From an uncultured Flavobacteriales bacterium (lineage in GTDB: Bacteria; Bacteroidota; Bacteroidia; Flavobacteriales_D; Sanyastnellaceae), in contig CALJKR010000061.1 of the NCBI GenBank assembly GCA_937974555.1, positions 62,001 through 126,000 on the forward strand: 64,000 nucleotides of DNA, written 5' to 3'. Numbering within the stretch: the first letter of the stretch is position 1; every line of letters starts with the position of its first letter. Shown here piece by piece: positions 25,744-35,565 of this stretch. The position numbers were made by a program, and so were the translations under genes. Under the pieces are notes generated by a model. It saw only the letters and a program-made list of their open reading frames with translations, was not told where the DNA came from and made no database searches.

Positions 25744-28257
25744 ATGAAGAATATGAGTAATCGTTTTTTGACTATATGTGCCATAGGTTTTATACTTTTT
25801 GGCCATGCCACTTCACAAGCGCAAGTAAGCCAAGGGGGGGAGCCTCTCAATTGGACAGATAAACATTTATCTGAAGCCATTGACTTCATGACCATGCCAT
25901 CAATCAACTTGAATCAATTGCAACAAGAGGATGCGGTGGTGGATCAAGTGAAATCAGCGCCATACCGTTTTGGTGTTGAGTTTGAGGTAGCTTTAAATGC
26001 TCAAAATTCAGGTCATTGGACATTCCTGCCATCGCAAGACATGGCCATTTGGACTTTGGGTATTTCATGTCCCGGAGCCAGAACCATGAACTTTGTGTTT
26101 TCAAAATACAAAATGATCAAAGGGGCTTCATTGTACATATGGACGTCCAATCGTGATGAATTCATTGGATCATTCAATGAGAAGAATAACTCAGATGCCC
26201 AAGTGTTGGGAACCACCATTTTGCATGCAGATCAAGTGGTGATTGAATTGCAAGTGCCAATGAGTAGAATGCATGAGGTTGAGTTGGAATTGGGACAAGT
26301 GGTTCACGGATATCGTCCCGTTTTGCTTAGTCACTTTGACGATGATATGGAACAGCGCGGTCCCTATGGAACTTCGGGCACCTGCAACAACAATGTGAAC
26401 TGTGCGGTTGGTGCAGATTGGCAAGTAGAGAAGAGGGCAGTGGCCATGATTTTATCAGGCGGATCTGCCCTTTGTACTGGATCTTTGGTTAACAACACCG
26501 CCAATGATGGCACCCCTTATTTTTTAACCGCTAACCATTGCTACAGCAATACAGTGGGGTCTTGGGTGTTTGTGTTTAATCATGAAACTACGGGCTGCAC
26601 GGGAACAACGGGTCCAACCAACCAAACGGTTTCTGGTTCGGTGCTTAGAGCGAAGAATGCGGGTTCAGATTTCTGTTTATTGGAATTGAATTCGATACCT
26701 CCCGCATCTTACAATGTGCAATATGCAGGTTGGGATGCCAGTGATGCAGCATCTGTGACCAGCGCTGTGGGCATCCATCATCCATCTGGAGACTTGAAGA
26801 AAATTAGTTTTGAGAACAATGCGGTTCCCCAAGGCACATGGTCAGGAGCACAGACTTGGGATGTGCAACAGTGGGATGATGGAATCACAGAGGGGGGATC
26901 TTCAGGAAGTCCTTTGTTTGATCAGAATCATAGAATCATCGGCCAATTGTACGGTGGTTTGTCGGGATGTTCAGGCAGCGTTGAGAATGGCGAAGGTGAT
27001 TCTTACGGCCGATTTGGAATCTCTTGGAATACAGGAACTACTTCAGCTACACGTCTTCGTGATTGGTTGGATCCAGGAAATTCGGGTGTGCTTATTTTGG
27101 ATGGTTATCCCGATGGTTTTGTTGCTGCGGCTTTGGATGCCAATGCCTCTGCTATCAATGATGTGCCTGCTACCACATGCAGTAACAGCGTCTCACCTGG
27201 GGTTACTATTCTCAATCAAGGTTCGAGCAATTTAACTTCGGTCAACATCCAATACCAATGGAACAATGGAGCTTCACAAGTTCAAAGTTGGAGCGGTAAT
27301 TTGGCTCAAGGTCAGTCTGCTGTTGTCACATTGCCCGCACAAACATTGATTGCGGGTACCAATACTTTGTCTGTGACTTTAACCAATCCGAACAATGGTA
27401 CCGATGAGAATTTGAATAACAATGCATTGACCGCCACTGTAAATTACATCGACGCAGGATCTTCTACATCCTTACCTTATCTCAATGATTTGACCAATAC
27501 AGCATTTCCATACGCGGGTTGGCAATTGACCAACAATGATGGCGGAATAACCTGGGCGCAAACCACTGTTGCCAATGGTGGGGGTGTATTAAAATACGAT
27601 TGTTACAACTACGACGTACAAGGCGAAGTGGATGACTTTGTAACCTCTCCTTTTGCGATCAATTCCAATTCGGTTTCCTTGAATTTTAAAGTGGCGCATG
27701 TCCGATATAACAATCAATACACGGATCAATTGCAAGTAGCGGTGGCGACTTCTTGTGAGGGACCATGGGAAATTTTATATGACAAGGCCGGTTCTGTTTT
27801 GGCTACTGCAGCCAACAGCACACAAGAATATACCAGTCCCGCTGCAGCGGATTGGAGAGCGGAATGTGTTGATTTGAGCAATCGATTTGGTCAAAATCTT
27901 TTTGTGAAATTTATTGCAACCAATGGATATGGTAACAATATCTATGTGGACGATATCACGATGAATGAGGTAGATTGTAATGGGCAAACCCAAGTGTTAG
28001 AACTTAATCAATATGACTCCATTCAGTTGTACCCCAACCCCGCCAACGAAACAGCTATGATTTCGGTACCCGCTTATTTTGGCAACGACATTCAAATTGT
28101 AATCTATAACGCTTTGGGGCAAACCATGCAACAATTTAAGAGAGCAAACAATGGAAGTGTTCAATTGGAATTGAATTCCCTGTCAGAAGGTTTTTACCAA
28201 GTGCGTGTGGAAGGAAAAAATGTAAATCAATCTGTCCGATTGGTGGTCAAACATTAG
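25744..28257 (+). CDS. Secreted trypsin-like serine protease (lysyl endopeptidase type) with T9SS type A sorting domain
   Basis: The 837-aa protein has a signal peptide (residues 1-27) and a propeptide-like region to about 215. The protease domain carries the catalytic triad H265 (LTANHC), D309 (AGSDFCLLEL) and S387 (GGSSGSPLFD). It resembles the Achromobacter/Lysobacter lysyl endopeptidase group. A CARDB-like repeat (about 475-570), a jelly-roll MAM-like region (about 575-745) and a C-terminal type A sorting domain (IQLYPNPANETAMISV to VRLVVKH) follow. It is predicted to be exported and attached or released by the type IX system. ATGs at 25744 and 25753 are both possible starts. Confidence 0.9.
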   Translation: MKNMSNRFLTICAIGFILFGHATSQAQVSQGGEPLNWTDKHLSEAIDFMTMPSINLNQLQQEDAVVDQVKSAPYRFGVEFEVALNAQNSGHWTFLPSQDMAIWTLGISCPGARTMNFVFSKYKMIKGASLYIWTSNRDEFIGSFNEKNNSDAQVLGTTILHADQVVIELQVPMSRMHEVELELGQVVHGYRPVLLSHFDDDMEQRGPYGTSGTCNNNVNCAVGADWQVEKRAVAMILSGGSALCTGSLVNNTANDGTPYFLTANHCYSNTVGSWVFVFNHETTGCTGTTGPTNQTVSGSVLRAKNAGSDFCLLELNSIPPASYNVQYAGWDASDAASVTSAVGIHHPSGDLKKISFENNAVPQGTWSGAQTWDVQQWDDGITEGGSSGSPLFDQNHRIIGQLYGGLSGCSGSVENGEGDSYGRFGISWNTGTTSATRLRDWLDPGNSGVLILDGYPDGFVAAALDANASAINDVPATTCSNSVSPGVTILNQGSSNLTSVNIQYQWNNGASQVQSWSGNLAQGQSAVVTLPAQTLIAGTNTLSVTLTNPNNGTDENLNNNALTATVNYIDAGSSTSLPYLNDLTNTAFPYAGWQLTNNDGGITWAQTTVANGGGVLKYDCYNYDVQGEVDDFVTSPFAINSNSVSLNFKVAHVRYNNQYTDQLQVAVATSCEGPWEILYDKAGSVLATAANSTQEYTSPAAADWRAECVDLSNRFGQNLFVKFIATNGYGNNIYVDDITMNEVDCNGQTQVLELNQYDSIQLYPNPANETAMISVPAYFGNDIQIVIYNALGQTMQQFKRANNGSVQLELNSLSEGFYQVRVEGKNVNQSVRLVVKH

Positions 28258-28274
28258 GAGATACATTGTGAATA

Positions 28275-28304
28275 AAAAGGCCTTCATTGAAGGCCTTTTT
28301 TTTT
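28275..28304 (+). terminator. Intrinsic terminator after the protease gene
   Basis: GGCCTTC (28279-28285) pairs with GAAGGCC (28289-28295) around ATT. It is preceded by an A-run and followed by nine T residues. Confidence 0.92.
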
Positions 28305-28324
28305 ATTCCGATTTGATGTATAGG

Positions 28325-28332
28325 TAAATTTG
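28325..28332 (+). promoter_or_regulatory. -7 box (TAAATTTG) of the GT2-ECF-rsmG operon
   Basis: This is a perfect TAnnTTTG box, 5 nt before the ATG at 28338. It drives three genes that overlap one another. Confidence 0.58.
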
Positions 28333-28337
28333 CAAGA

Positions 28338-29495
28338 ATGGAATCGAATTGGGGTTGGCTTAAAACCGAGTATGGAATCTTTCCCGTGTGGGCATGGCTC
28401 ATCTTGGTTTTGCTTTGTTTTTTTTGGTTGGTGCAGTTGTTTTACTTCTTGCGCTATTTTGCTCCTTTGGGCAAGGTAAAGGCAGATGAACGCGCGATCA
28501 AACAACCGGGAGTGAGTGTGATTGTTTGCGCTCGTAACGAAGAGAATAATCTAATGATTAATGTTCCTCGATTGATGGAACAAGATTATCCCAATTTTGA
28601 ATTGATTGTCGTCAATGATTCGAGTTATGACGACACAGCCGATATATTGAAAGCCCTTTCTATCAACTACCCCAAGATGCACGTTATTCACATCGATGAA
28701 GACAAGCAGAACATGCAGGGAAAGAAATTTGCTTTGACCTTGGGAATCAAAGCAGCCAAAAATGACATTGTGATTTTAACCGATGCGGATTGTTATCCGC
28801 GCACCAACGATTGGTTGTCCTCTGTTGTCGCCAAATACAAAGACGGTAAGCAAGTGGTTTTGGGATACTCCCCATTTAAAAAGGATCTGGGTTGGTTCAA
28901 TAAATTGGCCCGATTCGACAATGTTTGGGTAGGAATGCAATACTTGGGAATGGCCAAGGCTGGTTTGCCCTACATGGGAGTTGGCAGAAACCTCAGCTAT
29001 TACACGGATTTGTTTTTTAAAGTAGGTGGATTCAAAAGTCACTATAGTTTGACCTCTGGTGATGATGATTTGTTGATTAATCAAATTGCCAACAAGAGCA
29101 ATTGTGTGGTGGCTTATGATAAAGTTTCTCAGACCATTTCACCCGCCAAAAAGACGATGAGTGAGTGGAAAATTCAGAAGCGCAGACACTTTACTACTTC
29201 CCCAATGTATAAGCCTGCTGACAAAAGAAGGTTGGCGATGTTGCCCTTCTCTTGGTTTGCGATGCATGCGCTTTTACTTGCTTGGATCATTGCGATGCCT
29301 CAATTTTGGTATGTTTCGGTAATTTTATTTGTTCGTTGGATCTTTTTGGTAGTTGTGACCTTCAGATTCTCAAAAGCGTCGGATCAAAGTCGCGATGTTG
29401 CTTGGTTGTCGCCATTATTGGAAGTTCAGTTGAACTTCCTCCATGTAGCGCTTTACATGAATAATCTCATCAGAAAACCACAGAAATGGAGTTGA
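28338..29495 (+). CDS. Family 2 glycosyltransferase, membrane-bound
   Basis: The 385-aa protein has an N-terminal membrane helix (about 15-42). A GT-A domain follows, with VSVIVCARNEENN (about 59-71), the nucleotide-sugar TDADC (DXD motif, about 148-152) and GDDDLLINQ. Two or three C-terminal membrane helices come after about residue 300. It probably transfers a sugar to a lipid or polysaccharide at the inner membrane; the acceptor is unknown. The end overlaps the ECF gene by 10 nt. Confidence 0.9.
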   Translation: MESNWGWLKTEYGIFPVWAWLILVLLCFFWLVQLFYFLRYFAPLGKVKADERAIKQPGVSVIVCARNEENNLMINVPRLMEQDYPNFELIVVNDSSYDDTADILKALSINYPKMHVIHIDEDKQNMQGKKFALTLGIKAAKNDIVILTDADCYPRTNDWLSSVVAKYKDGKQVVLGYSPFKKDLGWFNKLARFDNVWVGMQYLGMAKAGLPYMGVGRNLSYYTDLFFKVGGFKSHYSLTSGDDDLLINQIANKSNCVVAYDKVSQTISPAKKTMSEWKIQKRRHFTTSPMYKPADKRRLAMLPFSWFAMHALLLAWIIAMPQFWYVSVILFVRWIFLVVVTFRFSKASDQSRDVAWLSPLLEVQLNFLHVALYMNNLIRKPQKWS

Positions 29496-30082
29496 TTGCG
29501 CACCTTTCTTCAAAGGCCCAAGAGGATTTTCATTTGGTTCAAAAAGCCATTCAGAAAGATCAACAAGCATACGCTAAATTGATGTCAAGGTACAGAGAAT
29601 CTTTGTACTATACCATTTTTAAAATGGTGCAAAATACTGAGGATGCCGAGGATTTAACCATAGAGTCCTTCAGTAAAGCATTTGGTCGTTTAGAGTCCTA
29701 CACGCCTCAATTTGCTTTTTCCACTTGGTTGTTTAAAATTGCTTCCAATCACTGTATTGATTTTTTGAGGAAGAAAAGAATCAAAGCCATTTCCATTAAC
29801 CAAACAGGGAGAGGAGAAGATGGAGATCAATTTGAAATTCCGGTAAAAGATGGAGAGTTGAATCCTGAACAGTTGATGCAACGTAATCAAAGTGTTTCTC
29901 ATGTTAGAGCAGTAGTGGATCAATTGAAACCCCACTATAAAAAGATGATTGAATTGCGTTATTTCGAGGAAAAGTCGTACGAAGAAATAGCCGAAGAAAT
30001 GCAACTGCCATTGGGAACAGTAAAGGCCCAGTTATTTCGCGCCAAGGATTTATTGCAAGAACTTTTGGGAGGTGCAAAATGA
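29486..30082 (+). CDS. ECF-type RNA polymerase sigma factor
   Basis: The 198-aa protein carries region 2 (TEDAEDLTIESFSKAFGRL, FSTWLFKIASNHCIDFLRKKR) and region 4 (KSYEEIAEEMQLPLGTVKAQLFRAKDLL). It sits between a glycosyltransferase (10-nt overlap) and rsmG (ATGA overlap), with no anti-sigma gene next to it. Control by a partner elsewhere, or by transcription only, is likely. Confidence 0.92.
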   Translation: MELIAHLSSKAQEDFHLVQKAIQKDQQAYAKLMSRYRESLYYTIFKMVQNTEDAEDLTIESFSKAFGRLESYTPQFAFSTWLFKIASNHCIDFLRKKRIKAISINQTGRGEDGDQFEIPVKDGELNPEQLMQRNQSVSHVRAVVDQLKPHYKKMIELRYFEEKSYEEIAEEMQLPLGTVKAQLFRAKDLLQELLGGAK

Positions 30083-30726
30083 TAACTGACGTTTTCAAAC
30101 AAGAAGTAAAAAAGATCTTACCTGAATTGTCTGACCAACAAATGAATCTGTTGATTCAGACCAAGGAATTATATGAGATTTGGAATCAACAGATCAATGT
30201 CATTTCACGCAAAGACATGGATTCTTTTTACATCCACCATGTCCTACATAGTTTGGCCATTGTATCATTTTTGAAATTTCAACCTGGATCGCGCATTTTG
30301 GATTTGGGAACCGGGGGCGGTTTTCCAGGCATCCCTTTGGCCATTGTTTTTCCAGAAGTTCAATTTCATTTGGTTGATTCCATCGGAAAAAAAATCAAAG
30401 TGGTCAATGAGGTAGTCGCTGGTTTGGGTTTGTCCAACGTGTCCACCCAACACGCACGCGTGGAAGAGGTCAAAGGTCAATTTGATTTTGTAGTTAGCAG
30501 AGCGGTGGCTCCCCTTTCTGAATTGCTATCCTGGACCAAGGGAAAGTACTCAGGTGCTATGAAGAATGCATTGCCCAACGGATTGATATGTCTGAAGGGT
30601 GGCGATTTAAAAGAGGAAATCAAAGCGGTATCTTCTTCCCACATCATTGAAGTATACCCCATTTCGGAAAAATTCAATCTGGAGTTTTTTGAAACCAAGA
30701 AAATCGTTTACGCGGTCAAGCGTTAA
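30079..30726 (+). CDS. rsmG: 16S rRNA (guanine-527-N7) methyltransferase RsmG
   Basis: RsmG methylates G527 of 16S rRNA using S-adenosylmethionine. The 215-aa protein has the family motif ILDLGTGGGFPGIPLAI (about 73-89), a VDSIGKKIKVV motif and DFVVSRAVAPL. It starts at an ATGA overlap with the ECF gene. Confidence 0.96.
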   Translation: MITDVFKQEVKKILPELSDQQMNLLIQTKELYEIWNQQINVISRKDMDSFYIHHVLHSLAIVSFLKFQPGSRILDLGTGGGFPGIPLAIVFPEVQFHLVDSIGKKIKVVNEVVAGLGLSNVSTQHARVEEVKGQFDFVVSRAVAPLSELLSWTKGKYSGAMKNALPNGLICLKGGDLKEEIKAVSSSHIIEVYPISEKFNLEFFETKKIVYAVKR

Positions 30727-30734
30727 TTCGAAAA

Positions 30735-32102
30735 TCATTTCATCATTTGCATCAAAGCCAGAAGTAAAAGGGCAGCGGATGTGTTGACTAAAAAGCCAAT
30801 TTTAAACATCTCTTTTGATTTTACAAAACCGCTGCTGTATGCAATGGCATTGGGAGGGGTACTCATGGGAAACATAAAATCACAGCTCGCGGCCAAGCCA
30901 ACCGGTAGAGCCAAAATCCAAGGTTCAATATGCAATCCCAATGCAACTTGGCCGATGATTGGAATAAAAACAGCCACCATGGCCAAGTTACTCATCAACG
31001 CGGTGAGTATTATGCTGACCAACACAATGGTCAATTGAAATATAAATGATTGTGGCGATAAGTCTTGGAATAAATGCCCCACCCAATCCATCCAACCTGC
31101 GGCCTTACAGCCTGCGGCCATGGTCAGCCCTCCACCAAACATAAGCAATATTCCCCAGGGTAATTTCTCGGTATCCTCCCAAGTAAGCAGGGGTGATTGG
31201 GGCAATGGAATAAATAAAAAGATGGCTGCCAAGAGTGCTATAAAAGTATCGTTGAACCAAGGCCCCAGCAGGGAGGATATTGGCTGCTGAAAAACCCATA
31301 GCAGTGCAGTTAATACAAAAATGGCCAAGGTTAACTTTTGGGGCCGGTTCATGGGCGACAATTCATGTTGTATCCATTCTTCGGTTGCCATTTTACGCTG
31401 GGTCATCTTTTTTATGGGATAGGATAAAATCCAAAAGGTGATGAATAATAGCAAAAGGCTAAATGGAATTCCAAATTTCATCCATTGAAAAAAACTGATC
31501 TCTTGTTGGAATTGCGATTCTAAAATTCCGGCCAATGCGGCATTGGGTGGCGAACCCAACAGCGTGGCCATGCCTCCGATACTTGCGGAATAAGCGATAC
31601 CCAGTACCAATGATCGAGCAAAGCGGTGATTGGTCTGTTTAGAGGTATGGCTAATACCCAATGCCAATGGCATCATCATGATGGCTGTGGCCGTATTGGA
31701 AATCCACATACTGATGAGATAGGTAGTGCACATAAACCCCAAAAGGATGGCTTGGGGACTATGTCCTACGCGCAGGATGATGGCATGGGCCAAGCGTTCA
31801 TGCAAAGCCCATTTTTCAAATGCCTGAGACAGCAGAAATCCACCCAAAAAAAGAAAAACAAATCGATCACTGTATTCTCTATAGCAAGCATCGATGGACA
31901 ATATCTGCGAACTACTCAGTACCAGTATAGGAAGAAGGGCGGTGACGGCCATGGGTACAATCTCAGTCAACCACCAGGTCAGCATCCATACCACCATGCC
32001 AGCTGTAACGCACATTTCCCATTTAAACTGCGTGTGCAAAAGCATGGCCGTAACCAGTCCTCCAATGGGACCGGCTGCCAATGTAGCCAACTTCATTTTC
32101 AT
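30735..32102 (-). CDS. DASS (SLC13) family anion/dicarboxylate-sodium symporter
   Basis: The 455-aa membrane protein has about eleven hydrophobic segments. It has the two family substrate and sodium sites: SNTATAIMMMPLALG in the first half and STPPNAIAYSSG in the second, plus GSPPNA. It probably imports di- or tricarboxylates, or sulfate, with sodium. The start is set at the ATG at 32102 (MKMKLATLAAG), because upstream codons run into the divergent fucosidase gene. Confidence 0.92.
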   Translation of the reverse strand: MKMKLATLAAGPIGGLVTAMLLHTQFKWEMCVTAGMVVWMLTWWLTEIVPMAVTALLPILVLSSSQILSIDACYREYSDRFVFLFLGGFLLSQAFEKWALHERLAHAIILRVGHSPQAILLGFMCTTYLISMWISNTATAIMMMPLALGISHTSKQTNHRFARSLVLGIAYSASIGGMATLLGSPPNAALAGILESQFQQEISFFQWMKFGIPFSLLLLFITFWILSYPIKKMTQRKMATEEWIQHELSPMNRPQKLTLAIFVLTALLWVFQQPISSLLGPWFNDTFIALLAAIFLFIPLPQSPLLTWEDTEKLPWGILLMFGGGLTMAAGCKAAGWMDWVGHLFQDLSPQSFIFQLTIVLVSIILTALMSNLAMVAVFIPIIGQVALGLHIEPWILALPVGLAASCDFMFPMSTPPNAIAYSSGFVKSKEMFKIGFLVNTSAALLLLALMQMMK

Positions 32103-32126
32103 TCTGCAATTTATTAGAAACTCGGT

Positions 32127-32134
32127 TATTTTCG
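32127..32134 (+). promoter_or_regulatory. -7-like box (TATTTTCG) of the fucosidase gene, 4 nt from the ATG
   Basis: This is a TAnnTTCG variant separated from the ATG at 32139 by CTAC. The same variant appears before typA and the genes at 62755 and 62256. Confidence 0.45.
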
Positions 32135-32138
32135 CTAC

Positions 32139-33479
32139 ATGAAGATTGTAAAGCATTTCATACTGGCGATTACGCTAATTCACGGAAATTTTATCTGGGG
32201 TCAAGAAGATAAGATGCAATGGTTTGGGGATGCCAAATTGGGTATTTTCATTCACTGGGGGATATACGCGGTGGATGGCACGGATGAGTCCTGGGCTTTT
32301 TACAATAAAAAGGTTCCGTATCCAGTGTACATGAGTCAGCTTGGTCGCTGGGGTGCAGAGAACTACCATCCAGAGCAGTGGGCGAGTCTTATCAAAAAAA
32401 GTGGCGCGCGTTATACTGTGCTAACAAGCAAACACCACGACGGAGTGGCGTTGTGGGATACCCAAGTATTGGCACAAAAAGGATCGCGAAAATCGCTTCC
32501 TTTATCCGCAGCAAAACGGGCACCAGCCAAACGCGATTTGTTTACACCATTTGCCGAGGCTGTGCGCAAAGAGGGATTGAAATTGGGAGTGTATTATTCC
32601 ATCTTGGATTGGTCACACCCCGATTATCCTGGTTTTATGAAAGACAGCACACGTTATCAAATCAAAGATGATGCAGATCGTTGGGCACGTTTCTGTCAAT
32701 TTAATCAAGCGCAATTGAGTGAGTTGATGATTCAACAAAATCCCGATTTATGGTGGTTTGATGGGGGATGGGAGCACGCTGCGGAAGAATGGAAATCTGC
32801 AGAGTTGGGGAAAATGCTTCGCAACCACAATCCCAATGTGATTATCAATGCGCGACTCCCAGGACAAGGGGATTACGATACACCGGAGCAAAATTTCCCC
32901 ATTCAACGACCCAAAGAAAAATATTGGGAGTTGTGCTTAACGACAAATGACAATTGGGGCTTTCAGTTTAAAGACAATCACTGGAAGACACCGCAAGAGA
33001 TCATTACCATTTTTGCGGATGTTATTTCCAATGGGGGAAATTTGCTGTTGGATATTGGGCCGATGGCGGACGGGACAATACCTGCAAAGCAAGTTGAGAT
33101 TCTAGAAGAATTGGGTCGTTGGACCAGTAAGCATGAAGAGGCGATTTTTGAAACTGTAGGCGGCATAGGAAGTGGTCATTACTATGGCCCATCCACTTTG
33201 TCCAAGGACTCTACTTGCTTGTACCTTTTTTTACCTGGGCATGCTTCTGGCGATATTCATGTTAGGGGGCTGAAGAATGAAGTAGAATATGTTGAGGTTT
33301 TGGGCACCCATACCCAAGCGCATGCACATGTGGTGGGTAAAATATCCTGGAGTGATAAGCCAGGATTGTTGTTCATTGATTTACCCCAAGACAAAACCTG
33401 GCAAGATCCCGTCATGACAGTAATCAAGTTGAAGCTCAAGGGTAAAGCGAATTTGTACGCAGGAACAGGAGGATTGTAA
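32139..33479 (+). CDS. Secreted alpha-L-fucosidase (GH29)
   Basis: The enzyme removes alpha-linked fucose from glycans. The 446-aa protein has a signal peptide (cleavage after IWG, near 21). The GH29 barrel has FGIFIHWG-like KLGIFIHWGIY, TSKHHDGV (97-103) and the nucleophile region LWWFDGGW with D208. A C-terminal beta domain follows. No sorting domain is seen, so it is probably periplasmic. The next gene starts inside its stop codon (TAATG). Confidence 0.93.
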   Translation: MKIVKHFILAITLIHGNFIWGQEDKMQWFGDAKLGIFIHWGIYAVDGTDESWAFYNKKVPYPVYMSQLGRWGAENYHPEQWASLIKKSGARYTVLTSKHHDGVALWDTQVLAQKGSRKSLPLSAAKRAPAKRDLFTPFAEAVRKEGLKLGVYYSILDWSHPDYPGFMKDSTRYQIKDDADRWARFCQFNQAQLSELMIQQNPDLWWFDGGWEHAAEEWKSAELGKMLRNHNPNVIINARLPGQGDYDTPEQNFPIQRPKEKYWELCLTTNDNWGFQFKDNHWKTPQEIITIFADVISNGGNLLLDIGPMADGTIPAKQVEILEELGRWTSKHEEAIFETVGGIGSGHYYGPSTLSKDSTCLYLFLPGHASGDIHVRGLKNEVEYVEVLGTHTQAHAHVVGKISWSDKPGLLFIDLPQDKTWQDPVMTVIKLKLKGKANLYAGTGGL

Positions 33480-34099
33480 TGTATACCATCGAAACTTATT
33501 TGGAAGAAAACATGTCTTCCATACCCAGCCTTTTGCATGAGCTTGAAAAGGAAACCTGGCAGAAAGTGATCAATCCCCGAATGTGCTCTGGCGCTTATCA
33601 GGGAAGAGTGCTAAGTGCGTTGTCCAAAATGATTCGCCCAAGAAATATTCTTGAAATAGGGACATACACGGGATACAGTGCCCTTTGCTTAAGCGAAGGA
33701 CTCTTATCGGGAGGTACCTTGATTTCAATGGATGTCAATGATGAGCTTAAGTGGATTCATGACAAGTATTTGAGAAATCAACCCATTCAAATTATGTACG
33801 GAGATGCACATGAAAAATTGAATGAAGTGCATTTGGACGGCGTGGATTTGGTTTTTGTGGACGCGGATAAATCCGGATATATGCAGTATTGTTTGTGGTT
33901 AGAAAATCACCTTGTAACGGGGACTTGGGTACTCTGGGACAATGTGCTTTGGAATGGAAAGGTTTTGGAAGAGACCGCACCCAAGGATATTGATACAGCA
34001 GTATTGAAAGAATTGAATGGCCACTTGGCTCAATCATCGGAATGGGAGGTGGTTATTTTACCCATTCGCGATGGTTTAACTTTGTCGAGGAAATTGTAA
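33479..34099 (+). CDS. Class I SAM-dependent O-methyltransferase (catechol/caffeoyl-CoA type)
   Basis: The 206-aa protein matches the O-methyltransferase family 3 pattern: ILEIGTYTGYSALCL (about 57-71), the metal-binding VFVDADKSGY (about 124-133) and WVLWDNVLWNG. The substrate is unknown. It shares a TAATG junction with the fucosidase gene, which suggests cotranscription and not a shared pathway. Confidence 0.92.
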   Translation: MYTIETYLEENMSSIPSLLHELEKETWQKVINPRMCSGAYQGRVLSALSKMIRPRNILEIGTYTGYSALCLSEGLLSGGTLISMDVNDELKWIHDKYLRNQPIQIMYGDAHEKLNEVHLDGVDLVFVDADKSGYMQYCLWLENHLVTGTWVLWDNVLWNGKVLEETAPKDIDTAVLKELNGHLAQSSEWEVVILPIRDGLTLSRKL

Positions 34100-34129
34100 T
34101 ACTTTGCTTATCCCTTCGGGCATTTCGTG

Positions 34130-34137
34130 TATTTTTG
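34130..34137 (+). promoter_or_regulatory. -7 box (TATTTTTG) of lpxC/fabZ, 4 nt from the ATG
   Basis: This is a perfect TAnnTTTG box followed by TAAC and the ATG at 34142. It lies inside the five-codon extension from 34127, so that longer start is rejected. Confidence 0.6.
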
Positions 34138-34141
34138 TAAC

Positions 34142-35554
34142 ATGTCAGTGAAACAAAGAACTTTAAAGTCGATAGTACATCTTCAAGGAGTAGGTTTGCA
34201 TACTGGAGCCACAGTGTCATTGAGCCTTTGTCCTGCACCTGAAAATCACGGTTACCAATTTCAAAGAATAGATTTAGACGGACAACCCAAAATTCCTGCG
34301 GATTGTGATTTGGTTACGACAACACAAAGAGGAACCACATTGGAATACAATGGAGCCAAAGTTCATACAACGGAGCATGTTTTGGCGGCTTTGTATGGTT
34401 GTGAGGTGGACAATGTATTGATACAAATTGATGGTCCTGAAATGCCCATCATGGACGGGAGTTCTTTTCCCTTTGTTGAGGCCATTGAAGCGGTTGGTTT
34501 TGAAGATCAACAAGCAGAAAGGAAATATTTTGAATTAAAAGAAAACCTTACTTACGAAGACGCAGCAAAAGGAATTGAAATGTTGGCTGTGCCCACCAAC
34601 GGTGGCGAATTTCGTGTGACAGTGATGGTGGATTATAACTCACCCATTTTGGGAACCCAGCACGCCCATATGTATCAATTGGGAGATTTCAAAAAGGAGA
34701 TTTCCAGATGTCGCACTTTTGTTTTCCTCAGAGAATTGGAGTTGCTGGCAGAGCATGGATTAATCAAAGGGGGAAGTTTGGACAATGCAATCGTGATGGT
34801 AGATAAAGATTATTCTACCGAAGACATTGCGGCGATCATGAAGAAATTGGGTCGTGAACCCATGGATATCAAAGTAGAAGGAATAGGCGTTTTGAATACC
34901 ATCAAATTGCAGTACGAGAATGAACCGGCACGTCACAAGTTGTTGGATATTGTCGGTGATTTGGCTTTGACGGGTCGCTTTATCCGTGGTCATATTTTGG
35001 CTGCTCGCCCTGGTCATTTTGGCAATGTGGAATTTGCGAAGTTGATCAAACAAATGATCAAGAAGGAAAAGTCAAACGAAGAGTCTTTTGATTTGTCTCA
35101 AGCTCCTTTGTTTGACATCAATGATATCACCAAGATGCTCCCACATCGCTACCCATTTTTGTTGATTGATAAAATCATGAAAATGGACAATGAGTCTATC
35201 ATTGGAGTGAAAAACGTAACCATGAACGAACCATTTTTTCAAGGACATTTCCCCAACAACCCAGTGATGCCCGGTGTTCTTCAAATTGAGGCCATGGCGC
35301 AAGTGGGAGGGATTTTTGCATTGAGTCAAGTAGAAGACCCTGAATTGTACAGCACCTATTTCATGAAAATTGATGAGGTGAAGTTTAAGCAAAAAGTGAT
35401 TCCAGGCGATACCGTTGTTTTTAAGTTGAAGTTATTAAGTCCCATCAGAAGGGGGTTGGTGAACATGTCCGGAACTGCTTATGTCAATGGCAAAGTAGTT
35501 AGTGAAGCGTCCATGTTGGCTCAAATAGTTAAAGATAAAGCCCCACAACAATAA
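34142..35554 (+). CDS. lpxC/fabZ: LpxC-FabZ fusion: UDP-3-O-acyl-GlcNAc deacetylase / 3-hydroxyacyl-ACP dehydratase
   Basis: This is a 470-aa two-domain enzyme. Residues 1-305 are LpxC, the zinc deacetylase that commits lipid A synthesis: VGLHTG, zinc ligand H79 (HTTEH), and H265 and D269 (HKLLDIVGDLAL). Residues 325-470 are FabZ: LPHRYPFLL, catalytic H369 (QGHFPN..VMPGV) and E383. The fusion is typical of Bacteroidota and joins lipid A and fatty-acid supply. lpxA follows after 11 nt. Confidence 0.97.
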   Translation: MSVKQRTLKSIVHLQGVGLHTGATVSLSLCPAPENHGYQFQRIDLDGQPKIPADCDLVTTTQRGTTLEYNGAKVHTTEHVLAALYGCEVDNVLIQIDGPEMPIMDGSSFPFVEAIEAVGFEDQQAERKYFELKENLTYEDAAKGIEMLAVPTNGGEFRVTVMVDYNSPILGTQHAHMYQLGDFKKEISRCRTFVFLRELELLAEHGLIKGGSLDNAIVMVDKDYSTEDIAAIMKKLGREPMDIKVEGIGVLNTIKLQYENEPARHKLLDIVGDLALTGRFIRGHILAARPGHFGNVEFAKLIKQMIKKEKSNEESFDLSQAPLFDINDITKMLPHRYPFLLIDKIMKMDNESIIGVKNVTMNEPFFQGHFPNNPVMPGVLQIEAMAQVGGIFALSQVEDPELYSTYFMKIDEVKFKQKVIPGDTVVFKLKLLSPIRRGLVNMSGTAYVNGKVVSEASMLAQIVKDKAPQQ

Positions 35555-35565
35555 TACAGAATTGC

